Below, one piece after another: positions 18,588-27,262 of a DNA stretch of 64,000 bases (within the stretch, counting starts at the first letter, position 1; every line of letters begins with the position of its first letter). The stretch is taken from contig CP016211.1 in NCBI GenBank assembly GCA_001931535.1, positions 13,903,501 to 13,967,500 of the forward strand, written 5' to 3'. The DNA comes from Minicystis rosea. Its GTDB lineage: Bacteria; Myxococcota_A; Polyangia; Polyangiales; Polyangiaceae. The position numbers and the translations under genes were made by a program. Under the pieces are notes generated by a model. That model was not told where the DNA came from and made no database searches. It saw nothing but the letters and a program-made list of their open reading frames with translations.

Positions 18588-18761
18588 GACTTCCCCTTGA
18601 GCGAAGGTCATGCCCACCGATCGCCTCACGAAAGCATTGATGATTCCCCTGGCGAGAGGGTGGCGCCGCCAATTCGGGGGTGGCGGCCGCCAGGTGCCAT
18701 CACTGGAATCCGCAGCGCGCGCGAGGCGCCAGCTCGACCGCGTCGGGGCTCGCTCGCTCTC

Positions 18762-20153
18762 CTAGCGCGTGTCGTCCGACCCCTGTCGCAGCTCCGCGAT
18801 CATCGCCTTGAGGTCACGTGGCGCCATCCAGGCGCAGTGCCCGCGGACCTCGTCCACCAGGGCTTCGAGCTCGTCCAGCACCTCCTCCCGGCGCGCGCCC
18901 GGAGGCACCTCGAGGGCTTGCACAGCGCCCCAGTACGATTGAAGCCAGCGTGCTTCGTCGCGATAGTCCTCGGCGTCGTCGACGCCCGACCGCGATGCGC
19001 TCCGGTAACCGATGTGCTTGCGCTCGATCTGATCCATGAACGCGTCGAGCAGCCGCTCGGCGGGGGAGACGTCGTCGCCGTCGAGCGCGCCGCGCGCCGG
19101 CGAGCCGCCCAGCTTGCCGGTGGGATGGCCCGTGGTCACGTCCCACGTCACGATGGGCTCCTCCCGCCCTGCCGTGAGCACCGTTCGACCGTCTGGGTGC
19201 GCGAGCAGCCTTTCGATCGGTGAAGTCGGGCGCTGCCTCGATGGGACCCGAGCTCCCGTCTCGAGGCTGATGACCTCGAAGCTGAAGCCCTCGTCGTGGC
19301 AGACGCTCACCTTGCGCCCTTTGGGGGAGAGGGCGGCCGTCGCCTCGTGCGCGACGATCGTCGGGAACGACATCAGGCGCCGCGCCGTGGGCATGTCCCA
19401 GAGCTCGAGGCCATCGTTGTGGCCGCTCAGCACCACGGTGCGCCCGTCCGGCGACACGAGGAAGAGCGAGAGCATGGGCGAGGGCCCGCTCAGTTGCCAG
19501 GCGCGCTCGCCGCGCTCCACATCCCACAGAACCGTGTCCACCAGCGTCGTCGACAGGACCCAGCGCCCGTCCGGATCGAGCTTGATCGCCTTCGGCGGCA
19601 AGGTGGGATCGCAGTACGTCGTGCGCGGCCAGGTGGAGATCCGAGCGCCGGACTCCGCATCCCAGACGTAGAGCACGTCGTGGTCGTCGATGCTCACCAC
19701 GCGATCGCCGAGCTTCGAGAGCGTCGCGTCGCGCACGTACATCCCGTCGTGGGAGAGCTCGCGCAGAGGCTCGAAGGTCACGAGATCCCAGATCGTGCAC
19801 GTCTTGCCGAAAGACGCCAGCACGCGGTGGCCGCCGTCGTCGAGAGACACGACGCGATGGATGTTGCCGAGCGCCATCGACCGGCTCCTCTCCTCGCCCG
19901 TCTCGAGGTTCCATCCGCGAACGCCGTTGGGCGCGATCGCGAGGAGCCGGCCATCGGGGGCGACGACGAGACGGTCGCGCGGCCCGCTCTCGTACGGCAG
20001 CTCCATGACGAGCCTGCGTGTCTCCCAATCGAAGACCTTGATGCAGTGCTCGGAGGCGCTGAAAACGCGGCTCCCATTCGGGTGAATCGCGAGCAGCCGG
20101 ATGGGATCCGTCTCGCCGGTCTGCCTCCGTAAGCGTCGTTCCTCGTGCGGCAT
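18762..20153 (-). CDS. WD40-repeat protein
   Basis: 463 residues, no signal peptide. Residues 15 to about 350 form a series of WD40-like repeats, each ending in a strand with a [VIT]-W/F-D dipeptide or similar: KVFDWETRRL, RGWNLETGEE, TIWDLVTFEP, YVWDAESGAR, VLWDVERGER, ELWDMPTARR, VTWDVTTGHP. About seven blades make one complete propeller. The remaining 110 residues are helical and acidic and end with LKAMIAELRQGSDD. WD40 propellers are protein-docking platforms. The lack of export signal implies a cytoplasmic scaffold. No partner gene is adjacent. Confidence 0.87.
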   Translation of the reverse strand: MPHEERRLRRQTGETDPIRLLAIHPNGSRVFSASEHCIKVFDWETRRLVMELPYESGPRDRLVVAPDGRLLAIAPNGVRGWNLETGEERSRSMALGNIHRVVSLDDGGHRVLASFGKTCTIWDLVTFEPLRELSHDGMYVRDATLSKLGDRVVSIDDHDVLYVWDAESGARISTWPRTTYCDPTLPPKAIKLDPDGRWVLSTTLVDTVLWDVERGERAWQLSGPSPMLSLFLVSPDGRTVVLSGHNDGLELWDMPTARRLMSFPTIVAHEATAALSPKGRKVSVCHDEGFSFEVISLETGARVPSRQRPTSPIERLLAHPDGRTVLTAGREEPIVTWDVTTGHPTGKLGGSPARGALDGDDVSPAERLLDAFMDQIERKHIGYRSASRSGVDDAEDYRDEARWLQSYWGAVQALEVPPGARREEVLDELEALVDEVRGHCAWMAPRDLKAMIAELRQGSDDTR

Positions 20154-20250
20154 TCCCCACGGTATCACCGGGCGCGGGCGGCGCTTTCCCGAACGGAGGC
20201 GAACGCTGTCGGAGCCGATCGGTTGGGGGAATGTCGTTCCCCTCAGGCCT

Positions 20251-20736
20251 TCAACCCGTCTGGTCTCGGAGCGCCTTGAGGACGCGCAGCGCGCGCATCA
20301 CGCTCGCCGGCTCCCAGGGCCGGACCTTGCCCACGAGCTTTCGAACCATCGTGAAGAGGTCGAAGTACACCCGCTCGTTCACGAGGCGCTCGCCCTCGAA
20401 CACGAAGAACGCCGTCGCCTGCACCTCGAACGCGCCCTCGGGCGGGCGCTCGCCGGCGAGCGTCCCCCGCAGCCAGAACTCGACGATGACGGCGTCGTCC
20501 GCGTGCCTGAGCGAGATGATCTCGTTGCTCTGATCGGGGAACAGGCGCCGCGACGCCCGGTAATACCCGAGGACTTCGTCGCGGCCGTCGAAGACCTTCC
20601 CGGTGGGGATGATCTCGTAGTGCGGATGGGGAAACGTGCTGAGGACAGCGTCGAACGCGTGGGTGATCTCGTCGGCCATGTGCGCGCGGACGAGGCGCTC
20701 GCGGTGCTCGCGCAGCGTGGCGACGGGGGCGCTCAT
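20251..20736 (-). CDS. NTF2/SnoaL-like fold protein
   Basis: 161 residues: an N-terminal helix (LREHRERLVRAHMADEITHA), then HPHYEIIPTGKVFDGRDEVLGYY, LRHADDAVIVEFWLRGTL, FEVQATAFFVFEGERLVNER, the helix-plus-curved-sheet pattern of SnoaL-like/NTF2-like proteins. The pattern GRDEVLGYYR after a Gly is conserved in the family. These act as small isomerases, hydrolases or binding proteins; the substrate cannot be inferred. Its ATG shares one base with the stop of the upstream lipoprotein gene (TGATG), so the two are translationally coupled. Confidence 0.82.
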   Translation of the reverse strand: MSAPVATLREHRERLVRAHMADEITHAFDAVLSTFPHPHYEIIPTGKVFDGRDEVLGYYRASRRLFPDQSNEIISLRHADDAVIVEFWLRGTLAGERPPEGAFEVQATAFFVFEGERLVNERVYFDLFTMVRKLVGKVRPWEPASVMRALRVLKALRDQTG

Positions 20737-21119
20737 CAGTTCTCGTCGAGCTTGAAGACGCCGTCTTCCTTGGCGAGCTCGACCTTCTGGAAGCGCTCCA
20801 CGGGGCGCTCGTCGGCGGCCTTCTTCCAGACGGCGAACCAAGCGTCGAAGTCCTTCGCTTGGCGGTCCAGGATCCGCTTCGACACGCACTTCTTGAACGC
20901 CTCCTTGTCCCCGCGCCGCAGGACGGCGTGAATCGTCGACCGCGCGGCCTCGGGGGTGCCGAGATCGAGCCCGGCCGTCGCGCTCGGGGCCGCGGGCGCC
21001 GCCGGCGGGGGCGCTGCGGGCGCCGGGGCTGCCGGCGCCTGCGGCTCCGGCGCCGGGGGCGCGCTCGCGCACGCGGAGCACAACGTCATGACCAGGGCGA
21101 AGGGAGCGAGCTTCGACAT
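20736..21119 (-). CDS. small lipoprotein with Pro/Ala linker
   Basis: 127 residues. The signal peptide MSKLAPFALVMTLCSACAS ends in a lipobox (SAC). A low-complexity linker of about 30 residues, alternating Ala and Pro, follows and would hold the domain away from the membrane. The remaining 70 residues (STIHAVLRRGDKEAFKKCVS to the C-terminal EDGVFKLDEN) form a small helical/strand domain, reminiscent of DUF4878/NTF2-like lipoprotein domains. A GTG nine bases upstream has a better-placed GGAG. Coupled to the NTF2-like gene downstream. Confidence 0.72.
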   Translation of the reverse strand: MSKLAPFALVMTLCSACASAPPAPEPQAPAAPAPAAPPPAAPAAPSATAGLDLGTPEAARSTIHAVLRRGDKEAFKKCVSKRILDRQAKDFDAWFAVWKKAADERPVERFQKVELAKEDGVFKLDEN

Positions 21120-21290
21120 CGCGATCACGAGACTCCGATGCTCGGGACGCGTCAAGGTGCCTCCCATCGTGGCAGCGCTCGGCTGCGCTCGCCCCAGGCA
21201 TCGTCCGTCATCGATGGAGGCCTGCGGGCGCGCTCGCTTCGCACGCCACGTGGAGCGTGTTATGGGCCGCGTGCCGAAAGAGCACGAGCG

Positions 21291-21761
21291 ATGAGCCAAA
21301 AGGTCTTTCACCCCGAGCCCACCCAGCTTCGCCGAGCGCTCGCCCTCAACGTCGTCATCTACCTCGTCGCCGCGCCCATCTTGTGCTGGTGGAAGGGAGC
21401 GCATCTCCCGCGCGCCTGGTTGATTGCCGCTCTCGCCCTCGGCCTCGTCGCGATCGTCGCGCCCCCGTTGGTTCGGCTGCTCACCGGGCGGCTCGATCTC
21501 ATCGGCGTCGGCCCGGAGGGGCTCCTCGTCTCGCGACCGAAGGGCGGCTTCGTCCTGCCCTGGACCGAGGTGGCGCGTATCTACCGCTTCAACGAGCATC
21601 TCATCGTGGAGACGGTCGCGCCGGTGCGCCGTGAAACGATCCGCCTGGACGGGCACGGGCACCACGAGGACGCCATCTTCGAAGCCATGAAAGAGCACGC
21701 GAAGACGGTCAACCTCACGCTCCTCCAGAGCTTGTCGCAGCTCGGCGGCGCCGCCCGCTGA
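21291..21761 (+). CDS. two-helix membrane protein, PH-like C-terminal domain
   Basis: 156 residues. Two membrane helices close to the N-terminus (ALNVVIYLVAAPILCWW and AWLIAALALGLVAIVAPPLV) are followed by a soluble beta-rich domain of about 100 residues (LLTGRLDLIGVGPEGLLVSR, FVLPWTEVARIYRFNEHLIV) that ends in a helix. The pattern resembles bacterial PH-domain (bPH2/YdbT-like) membrane proteins, but I cannot be sure. Divergent from the small lipoprotein/NTF2-like pair, separated by about 170 bases. Confidence 0.7.
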   Translation: MSQKVFHPEPTQLRRALALNVVIYLVAAPILCWWKGAHLPRAWLIAALALGLVAIVAPPLVRLLTGRLDLIGVGPEGLLVSRPKGGFVLPWTEVARIYRFNEHLIVETVAPVRRETIRLDGHGHHEDAIFEAMKEHAKTVNLTLLQSLSQLGGAAR

Positions 21762-21872
21762 GCCCCGGCAAAGGACTGCGCGTCCTTTCCCTCCACGGTC
21801 TGCCGGCCTCGCTCGACATTGGTTTCACCGTGATGTCGACGAGCGGCGCTTCGTAGAGCCGAGAATCTCTCG

Positions 21873-22253
21873 ATGCCTGATCCCCCGGAGAATGTCTCGT
21901 TGCCGAGCCTCGACCGTGATGCGGCGAAAGCGCACATCCGGGAAACCTGCGGGGAAGGCTGGTTGACGCTGGTGGACATTCTTTACGACAACCAGCCGCC
22001 GCACGTGGCGATTTACGAAGTCTTCCAGAAGTGGGCCGGGCTGGAGATCCGCTACCACGGCGAAGACACGGCGTTCGAGGAGCTGGCCGGCACGGTGAAT
22101 CACCTCAGCCAATACCTCTGCGAGGTGTGCGGGCGAAGCGGCGGGTACACGCTCATCGACGGGTGGGAGACGACTCTGTGCGACGCGCATTTCGAAGCGG
22201 CGGATGCGCAACAGAAATACAGCCGCCGGCGGGATGATGGTTCCGCGACGTGA
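21873..22253 (+). CDS. hypothetical protein with possible zinc site
   Basis: 126 residues, soluble, acidic. The C-terminal third holds C-x2-C (CEVCG) followed about 17 residues later by C-x2-H (CDAHF), a spacing that suits a structural zinc. The middle (EELAGTVNHLSQYLCEVCGR) is helical. Similar short zinc-ribbon-like proteins occur in other bacteria with no known role. The start MPDPPENVSL has no strong ribosome binding site. The gene is followed by the 22-bp repeat array. Confidence 0.68.
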   Translation: MPDPPENVSLPSLDRDAAKAHIRETCGEGWLTLVDILYDNQPPHVAIYEVFQKWAGLEIRYHGEDTAFEELAGTVNHLSQYLCEVCGRSGGYTLIDGWETTLCDAHFEAADAQQKYSRRRDDGSAT

Positions 22254-22372
22254 AAGGCACGGAGCGCGGCGGGATATCCTTCCGCGCAGAGAGGCCGCTC
22301 GGCGCGTCGCCGTCACGCGATACCGACCTACGCTCCGACACTCCAGTCGCCCCACCTGCCGCTGCCCAGATG

Positions 22373-22658
22373 CTGCTTGGGATGAAGGCAACCGTTGCTT
22401 GCCCTGACCCCAACCGTTGCTTGGTAGGAGCGCAGGTGTTGCTTGGGGTGAGGGCAACCGTTGCTTGCCATGACCCCAGGCCTTGCTTGCCATGAAGGCA
22501 GCCATGGCCTGCCATGACCCCAGGCGTTGCCTGCCATGAAGGCAGCCATGGGTTGGGGTGATGGCAGACGTTGCTTGCCATGAGGGCAGTTGTTGCTTGG
22601 GGTGATGGCAAGCGTCGGTTGCCATCACCCCAGGCCTGGCTTGCGGAGCATGCCACGG
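22373..22658. repeat. 22-bp tandem repeat array, 13 copies
   Basis: Thirteen head-to-tail units of exactly 22 bases: starts at 22373, 22395, 22417, 22439, 22461, 22483, 22505, 22527, 22549, 22571, 22593, 22615 and 22637. Most begin TTGCTTGCCATGA or TTGCTTGGGGTGA; then a three- or four-base variable part, then CAG/CAA and CCG, GCG or GCC. The two unit types share the reverse-complementary words CTTGCCAT and ATGGCAAG, so neighbouring units can pair and single units (e.g. 22593-22614, GCTTG...CAAGC) can fold. 22 is not a multiple of three, so it is not protein-coding. There are no unique spacers, so it is not a CRISPR. Confidence 0.92.
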
Positions 22659-22887
22659 GTACTTACCTCGGCGCCGGCGGTGCGCAGCCTCGAGGCCGAA
22701 TGACGTTTGCCGCGACGGCGGCCGTCGCCGGCGATTGTCCTGGTCGTGAAGGGCTCGTGATCGTTGGGGAATGTCCCCGTCGCCTTTCGGTGCGGTGCCG
22801 CATTCGGGAGGGTGGAAGCAAATCCAGGCGAGCTGCGTTGTCCTAACGAGTGACGCGCATGGGGTGCGTCGAGGGAGTGGTCGTTCC

Positions 22888-23361
22888 ATGCAGAACAAGG
22901 TCGGCGCCGAGGTCCCCGATGCGGCCGAGAGCGCCAAGATGATCGCGGAGGTCGAAGCCATCTCGGCGAGCCTGAGCAAGTACGTGATTCGGCTCAACCA
23001 GGAGGAGCGGCAGCGCGCGCTCCGCATGCCCGACGGCGGCGAGGCCATCGCCGGGCTGATTGCGCAGCTCCTCAACAAGTATGCGGTGACGCTCCCAGGC
23101 GTCTCGGGCGATGACATCCAGCGCGATCTCACCCTCGCCGAGAGGCTCCAGCCGCTCGTGCCCGCGTTGGAGATGCTCCTACGCCTCGCGCAGGACGGAA
23201 TCCTCGAGGCCGAGGCCGAGGCTTGGTACGGCACGACGGCCGGCTATACGGCGCTCGTTCGCCTCTCCGGCAACGACGCCACGCTCGCCGCCGAGCTCAA
23301 GCCGGCGATGGAGTTCTTCGGCGTCGGCCGGAAGCGCAAGGCCCGCACCGAGCCGAAGTGA
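22888..23361 (+). CDS. hypothetical soluble protein
   Basis: 157 residues starting MQNKVGAEVPDAAESAKMIA after a GAGGGAG ribosome binding site. Mostly helical and charged (IRLNQEERQRALRMPDGGEA, LAERLQPLVPALEMLLRLAQ), ending in a basic tail (KRKARTEPK). No signal peptide, membrane segment or known motif. Likely a real but uncharacterised myxobacterial protein. It follows the 22-bp array by about 230 bases. Confidence 0.7.
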   Translation: MQNKVGAEVPDAAESAKMIAEVEAISASLSKYVIRLNQEERQRALRMPDGGEAIAGLIAQLLNKYAVTLPGVSGDDIQRDLTLAERLQPLVPALEMLLRLAQDGILEAEAEAWYGTTAGYTALVRLSGNDATLAAELKPAMEFFGVGRKRKARTEPK

Positions 23362-23532
23362 GCGTCGAGCGCGTTCGCAGCCTCGTCCAAGTCCCCCGCC
23401 TTCCCACCTCGCACCCGCCCTTCCGCCTTCCTCCTCTCCGTCACCCGCCGCGCGTAGCGGCGTCGCGTGCCTCCGTCGTCACGGCGAGAGGCGCGCTTGA
23501 CGCCGCGGGCGCGGTGCGTCCCCATCGCCGTC

Positions 23533-24036
23533 ATGAGCCATGATCCCGAGCGGTTGCGGCGCATCGAGGCGGCGCTGACCTACCCCGAGAAGGTGGAGCC
23601 GTCGCTCGGGCAGCGGCGGCTCATGCTTCGCCTCTCGTCCGTGTCCTCGATGCGATCCGACGCCTGTGCGTGGGCCATCGTCGGCGCCGAGCTGCGCCGC
23701 CGTGAGGCTCCACCGACGGCCATCGTGCGCGAGGTGCGCTACCTCCGCGGCACGGAGGGCCGGCTCGAAGTGCGCGACGTGGAGATCGACGAAGCGCTGG
23801 CCAAGGCCTGGTGTCGCGAGGCGGCCGCGATCCGGGTGCCGCTGATCGATGTCGAAGCACGCATGGGGGTCGATGGATCGACGTCGACGCTCTACGCCGA
23901 GAGCGGCTTCTCGTCGGTGAAGCTCTCGTGGTGGTGCGACGGCCCCTCGGAGTGGCGCCCGTTGACCCAATGGGCCGAGCAGCTGATGACACGCTTGGAA
24001 GCGGTCACGGCAGACATCACGCCGACCGTGCTCTGA
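23533..24036 (+). CDS. hypothetical protein
   Basis: 167 residues from the ATG at 23533 (the frame is open 22 codons upstream with Arg-rich sequence). Mixed alpha/beta with strands VREVRYLRG, RLEVRDVEID and SSVKLSWWCDGPSEWRPLTQ and a final helix (WAEQLMTRLEAV). Soluble, no signal, no recognised family. It lies 172 bases after the previous gene on the same strand. Confidence 0.66.
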   Translation: MSHDPERLRRIEAALTYPEKVEPSLGQRRLMLRLSSVSSMRSDACAWAIVGAELRRREAPPTAIVREVRYLRGTEGRLEVRDVEIDEALAKAWCREAAAIRVPLIDVEARMGVDGSTSTLYAESGFSSVKLSWWCDGPSEWRPLTQWAEQLMTRLEAVTADITPTVL

Positions 24037-24135
24037 TCCCACGGCGAAGTCGCCGCTGGGGAGGGGCCGGTGGTGCGGGATCACCGCCCGAGCGCGACAC
24101 GCTCGTGTAGTCTCGAGGCTGGAGGAGAAGGATCG

Positions 24136-26424
24136 ATGCGCAGGTGGCGGGCCTGTACGACCCTATCGATCGCGCTGGCCCTGTCGGGCTGCAGCGGCGG
24201 CAGCGACACCGGCACGGGAGGCGCGACCTCCAGCTCGGCCAGCGTGGGGACCACGTCGAGCGCGAGCACCGGCGCGAGCACGGGCACCGGCGGAACCGGC
24301 GGCGGGACGAGCAGCAGCACCACGAGCAGCGCGAGCAGCTCGAGCACGAGCGGGGGCAGCGGCGGAACCGGCGGCGGGACGAGCAGCAGCACCACGAGCA
24401 GCGCGAGCACGAGCGGGGGCAGCGGCGGAACCGGCGGCGGGACGAGCAGCAGCACCACGAGCAGCGCGAGCGCGAGCAGCGCGGGCACGGGCGGGATGGA
24501 CGCCGGCCTGGGCTGCACGACCGCGGCGCAGTGCCCGGCGACGAACGATCCTTGCAAGATGGCGGTCTGCAACGCGGGCACGTGCACGGTCGCGAGCGCG
24601 ACCGATGGCACGTCGTGCAGCGACGGCAATCCCTGCAACGGGATCGAGGTCTGCGTCTCGGGGGCGTGCGCCATGGGCACGCCGCTCGATTGCGACGACG
24701 GCAATCCCTGTACGATCGACGGTTGCGGGGCCAGCGGGTGCGCGCACGTCGATGCGGCCGACGGCACGCCGCCGGGAGGGCCGCTGTCGTGCGCGACCGG
24801 GCTCCTCGGGGCGTGCAGCGCGGGCACGCGGCAATGCGTGTCCGGCGCGGCGACGTGCGTGCCTGTGCAGGCGCCGGCGCCCGACGACGATTGCGACGGC
24901 GTCGACGACGACTGCGACGGCGAGATCGATCAGGGCTACGTGCCTGACACCTCGTGCTTCAAGCCCGGCGCGTGCGCCGCGGGGAACGCTGCGTCTTCGT
25001 GCCATTCGGGGATCGTCACCCCGTGCACGGCGGGAGCGCCCACGGGCGTCGCCGAATCCATCTGCAATGGCATCGACGACGATTGCAATGGCCAGATCGA
25101 CGAGGGCGCCGCGGTGACCGCGTGCCTCAAGACGGTCAACCTGATCGTCGTCTACGACGCCGCGTTCGAGGTCCAATCCAAGAAGCCTACCAAGGACATC
25201 GCGGAGGCCTTCGGTGTTGCCAAGATGGGATTCGAGCAAGCCGCGTTGGTCCCTGCCGTCACGCTCCACCTGGGCGCGCAGGTGGCCTGGGTCGACGTCG
25301 TCCCGAGCGGGATGACCTATCCGCCGACGAGCGATCCACTCGATGGGCAAGCGCTCCTCGCGGCCTTCACCCTCTGGGTCGGACAGCACCGCGACGGGCT
25401 CGGAGGGCTCGCGGGATCGCCCGCCGATCACGTGCTCCTCGTCACGGGGCACACGCTCAATGCGGCGCCGCCGGCGGCGCTCGGCGGCATGTGCGGGCCT
25501 GGAAGCACCAGCGTGATCAACGTGGATTCGCAGGCGAGCGCCGCCGAGCTCGGTGCGGCCATCGCCGGCGCCGTCGGGCGATCGCTGGGCATGCCGAACG
25601 CCGACGGGTTCACGGCCGCGAACGCGAGCGCCGTCACGAGCTGGTTCAACACGACGTATGCGACGGGCGGCGTCCCGCGCTGCCTCGACGATCGGCCGAC
25701 CGACGACTGGAAGACCCCGCGCTGCGGCGACGGTCGCATCGAAGGCCCGGAGGACTGCGATCCCGGGCTCGGCGTGGCCGACGCCTGCTGCACGGCGTGC
25801 CGCCTCGCGCCGGGGTGCGCGTGCGCCGACACGCAGCCGTGCTGCGCGAATGGAGCGATCAAGCCCTCGGGGGGCGTGTGCCGGCCCGCGGTCGACCTCA
25901 CGTGCGACGTCGCCGACCTCTGCGACGGCGTTCACGCGAGGTGTGGCGTCGACATGTACGCTGCGACGGGCACCGCGTGCACCGACGGCGGTGTGCCGGG
26001 GATCGGCGCGCCGCCTCTGGCGAGCTACTGCCATGCCGGCCACTGCGTGCAGAGCCGCGTGAACCAGTGTCGAGGCATGAACGGCGGTCAGTTCCCCGCG
26101 TCGCTCGGGTGCGTGATCTCGACGTCGTGCACGACGCTTCAGTGCGGGATGTCGTCCGAGTGCCAGTTCTCCTGGAACGTCGCGCCCGACGATGGAACGC
26201 CCTGCGGCGGTACCGCGCCTTATACGCAGAGGATCTGCGTCTCCGGCGTTTGCACCACGACCAGCAGCATCCCGGTGCCCGGCCCAACTTGGGAGACCGG
26301 CCCGTGGTCCGCGTGCGCCTCGGGGATGCAGACGCGCACCGTGGGCTGCGCGATCTCCGGCATCCCGCTCTCCGCCAGCAGCTGCGAGCAGCCCGCGCCG
26401 TGGGCTTCCCGCCCGTGTCCGTGA
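24136..26424 (+). CDS. lipoprotein with ADAM/reprolysin-like pseudo-protease, disintegrin-like, Cys-rich and TSP1-like domains
   Basis: 762 residues from an ATG preceded by GGAGAAGG. Layout: lipobox LSGC (Cys19); a Gly/Ser/Thr linker with three near-identical repeats to about 120; Cys-rich repeats (NPCKMAVCNAGTCTV); two MopE-like motifs (DDDCDGVDDDCDGEIDQG near 255, NGIDDDCNGQIDEG near 315); a reprolysin-like domain (334 to about 525: VNLIVVYDAAFEVQ, DHVLLVTGHTL); a disintegrin-like region (CGDGRIEGPEDCDPG, CDVADLCDG); a Cys-rich part with YCHAGHCVQSRVNQC; and a TSP1-like end (WETGPWSAC). Where ADAM proteases have HExGHxxGMxHD, residues 478-489 keep only Gly481, Leu484, Gly485 and Met486; the three His and the Glu are G, R, N and A. 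It should therefore be inactive, probably an extracellular adhesion module. What I see is the sequence; the ADAM match is by pattern, without a search. Confidence 0.82.
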   Translation: MRRWRACTTLSIALALSGCSGGSDTGTGGATSSSASVGTTSSASTGASTGTGGTGGGTSSSTTSSASSSSTSGGSGGTGGGTSSSTTSSASTSGGSGGTGGGTSSSTTSSASASSAGTGGMDAGLGCTTAAQCPATNDPCKMAVCNAGTCTVASATDGTSCSDGNPCNGIEVCVSGACAMGTPLDCDDGNPCTIDGCGASGCAHVDAADGTPPGGPLSCATGLLGACSAGTRQCVSGAATCVPVQAPAPDDDCDGVDDDCDGEIDQGYVPDTSCFKPGACAAGNAASSCHSGIVTPCTAGAPTGVAESICNGIDDDCNGQIDEGAAVTACLKTVNLIVVYDAAFEVQSKKPTKDIAEAFGVAKMGFEQAALVPAVTLHLGAQVAWVDVVPSGMTYPPTSDPLDGQALLAAFTLWVGQHRDGLGGLAGSPADHVLLVTGHTLNAAPPAALGGMCGPGSTSVINVDSQASAAELGAAIAGAVGRSLGMPNADGFTAANASAVTSWFNTTYATGGVPRCLDDRPTDDWKTPRCGDGRIEGPEDCDPGLGVADACCTACRLAPGCACADTQPCCANGAIKPSGGVCRPAVDLTCDVADLCDGVHARCGVDMYAATGTACTDGGVPGIGAPPLASYCHAGHCVQSRVNQCRGMNGGQFPASLGCVISTSCTTLQCGMSSECQFSWNVAPDDGTPCGGTAPYTQRICVSGVCTTTSSIPVPGPTWETGPWSACASGMQTRTVGCAISGIPLSASSCEQPAPWASRPCP
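24289..24480 (+). repeat. in-gene repeats coding for Gly/Ser/Thr linker
   Basis: Three in-frame copies of about 63-72 bases, starting at 24289, 24361 and 24424, each coding GGTGGGTSSSTTSSAS and a short variable end. Copy-number change here would lengthen or shorten the stalk of the lipoprotein without shifting the frame. Confidence 0.85.
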
Positions 26425-26520
26425 GCTCGGATGGCAGGCTGACGCGCTCACCGCAGCCGGGGAGCACGTGCCGTCATTGGATCCGAGCGGGAGAAGGCAC
26501 GCCGAGGCGCAAGAGATGCG

Positions 26521-26570
26521 AAGACGCAAAAAGGCAGGGGTGAGTGAGCCTCTTCGCCTTTTTGCGTCTT
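26521..26570. terminator. long palindrome, likely bidirectional terminator
   Basis: AAGACGCAAAAAGGC (26521-26535) pairs perfectly with GCCTTTTTGCGTCTT (26556-26570) over a 20-base loop, and weaker pairing continues outward (CGCAAGAG / CTCCTTTGCG). It sits between two convergent genes and its A/T-rich stem stands out in this GC-rich DNA. The GACGCAAA/GCAAAG theme recurs as a REP-like element in many bacteria, so it may be a dispersed palindromic repeat serving as a terminator. Confidence 0.7.
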
Positions 26571-26653
26571 TGCTCCTTTGCGTTGAATCCGGCTTGGCTC
26601 GAGCGAGCTCGAAGCCCGGGGAATGTCGCGGCGCAGCGGCAGGGAGGAAGCGC

Positions 26654-27262
26654 TCAGCCCTCGCGGCAGAGCATGAAGTAGTGGTCGAGGGCCTTCTCGA
26701 CCTTGTAGGCGGCGCCGACCGAGACGTGGCTCGAGACGCGGCGCATGAAGTCGCGCGTCTTGTTGTAGACGAAGACCTGCAGGCCCTTGGAGTTGGGGAT
26801 GACCTTGGGCCAGCCGTCGGGCACGGGGCCGTCGGGGATCTGGAAGTAGTCGACGACCACGGAGCCGCGCTCTTCCCACGCGGCGTTCCCCTTGGTGGGC
26901 ACGGCGACGTAGAAGCCCGGGCCGATGGTGCTGATGAACGGCGATTGGTTGTAGCCGAAGAGGCGATCACCGCCGGACTCGGGCCGGGCGAAGCGCTTCT
27001 GGAACAGCTTGAGGCCGCCGGGGAGCGGGAGGGTGTTGCGGCCGTCGTGGATGACCTGGGTCCGCGAAGGCGTGGATGCCGGCACGAAGAACTCGAGGTC
27101 GAGCGGCTTCGCGCTGGCCGCCTTTTGGTAGAGCTTGCGCTGATCGCCGCGGCTCAGCGTGCGGGTCTCGGCGAGACGTTCGGCGGCGCCCAGGCCGTCG
27201 AGGTACGTCCCGATGGATTCGATGTCGGCCTTGTCGTCCCAGATGCGATCGCGGAGGCTCAC
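26654..27262 (-). CDS. hypothetical protein
   Basis: 202 residues from a GTG start with GGAGAGC upstream. It begins with a helical segment (MSLRDRIWDDKADIESIGTY), then a mixed domain with several aromatic strands (FGYNQSPFISTIGPGFYVAV, RGSVVVDYFQIPDG, GLQVFVYNKTRDFMRRVSSH) and ends ALDHYFMLCREG. No signal peptide. Well-formed composition argues for a real cytoplasmic protein; I know no family. It converges on the pseudo-protease gene with the palindrome between. Confidence 0.75.
   Translation of the reverse strand: MSLRDRIWDDKADIESIGTYLDGLGAAERLAETRTLSRGDQRKLYQKAASAKPLDLEFFVPASTPSRTQVIHDGRNTLPLPGGLKLFQKRFARPESGGDRLFGYNQSPFISTIGPGFYVAVPTKGNAAWEERGSVVVDYFQIPDGPVPDGWPKVIPNSKGLQVFVYNKTRDFMRRVSSHVSVGAAYKVEKALDHYFMLCREG

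Noticed and set aside
22373..22658. CRISPR array
   Set aside because: The units are contiguous 22-bp repeats with no unique spacers and no cas genes.
24163..26970. 935-residue minus-strand ORF
   Set aside because: Arg/Ala-rich shadow of the ADAM-like lipoprotein; no domain.
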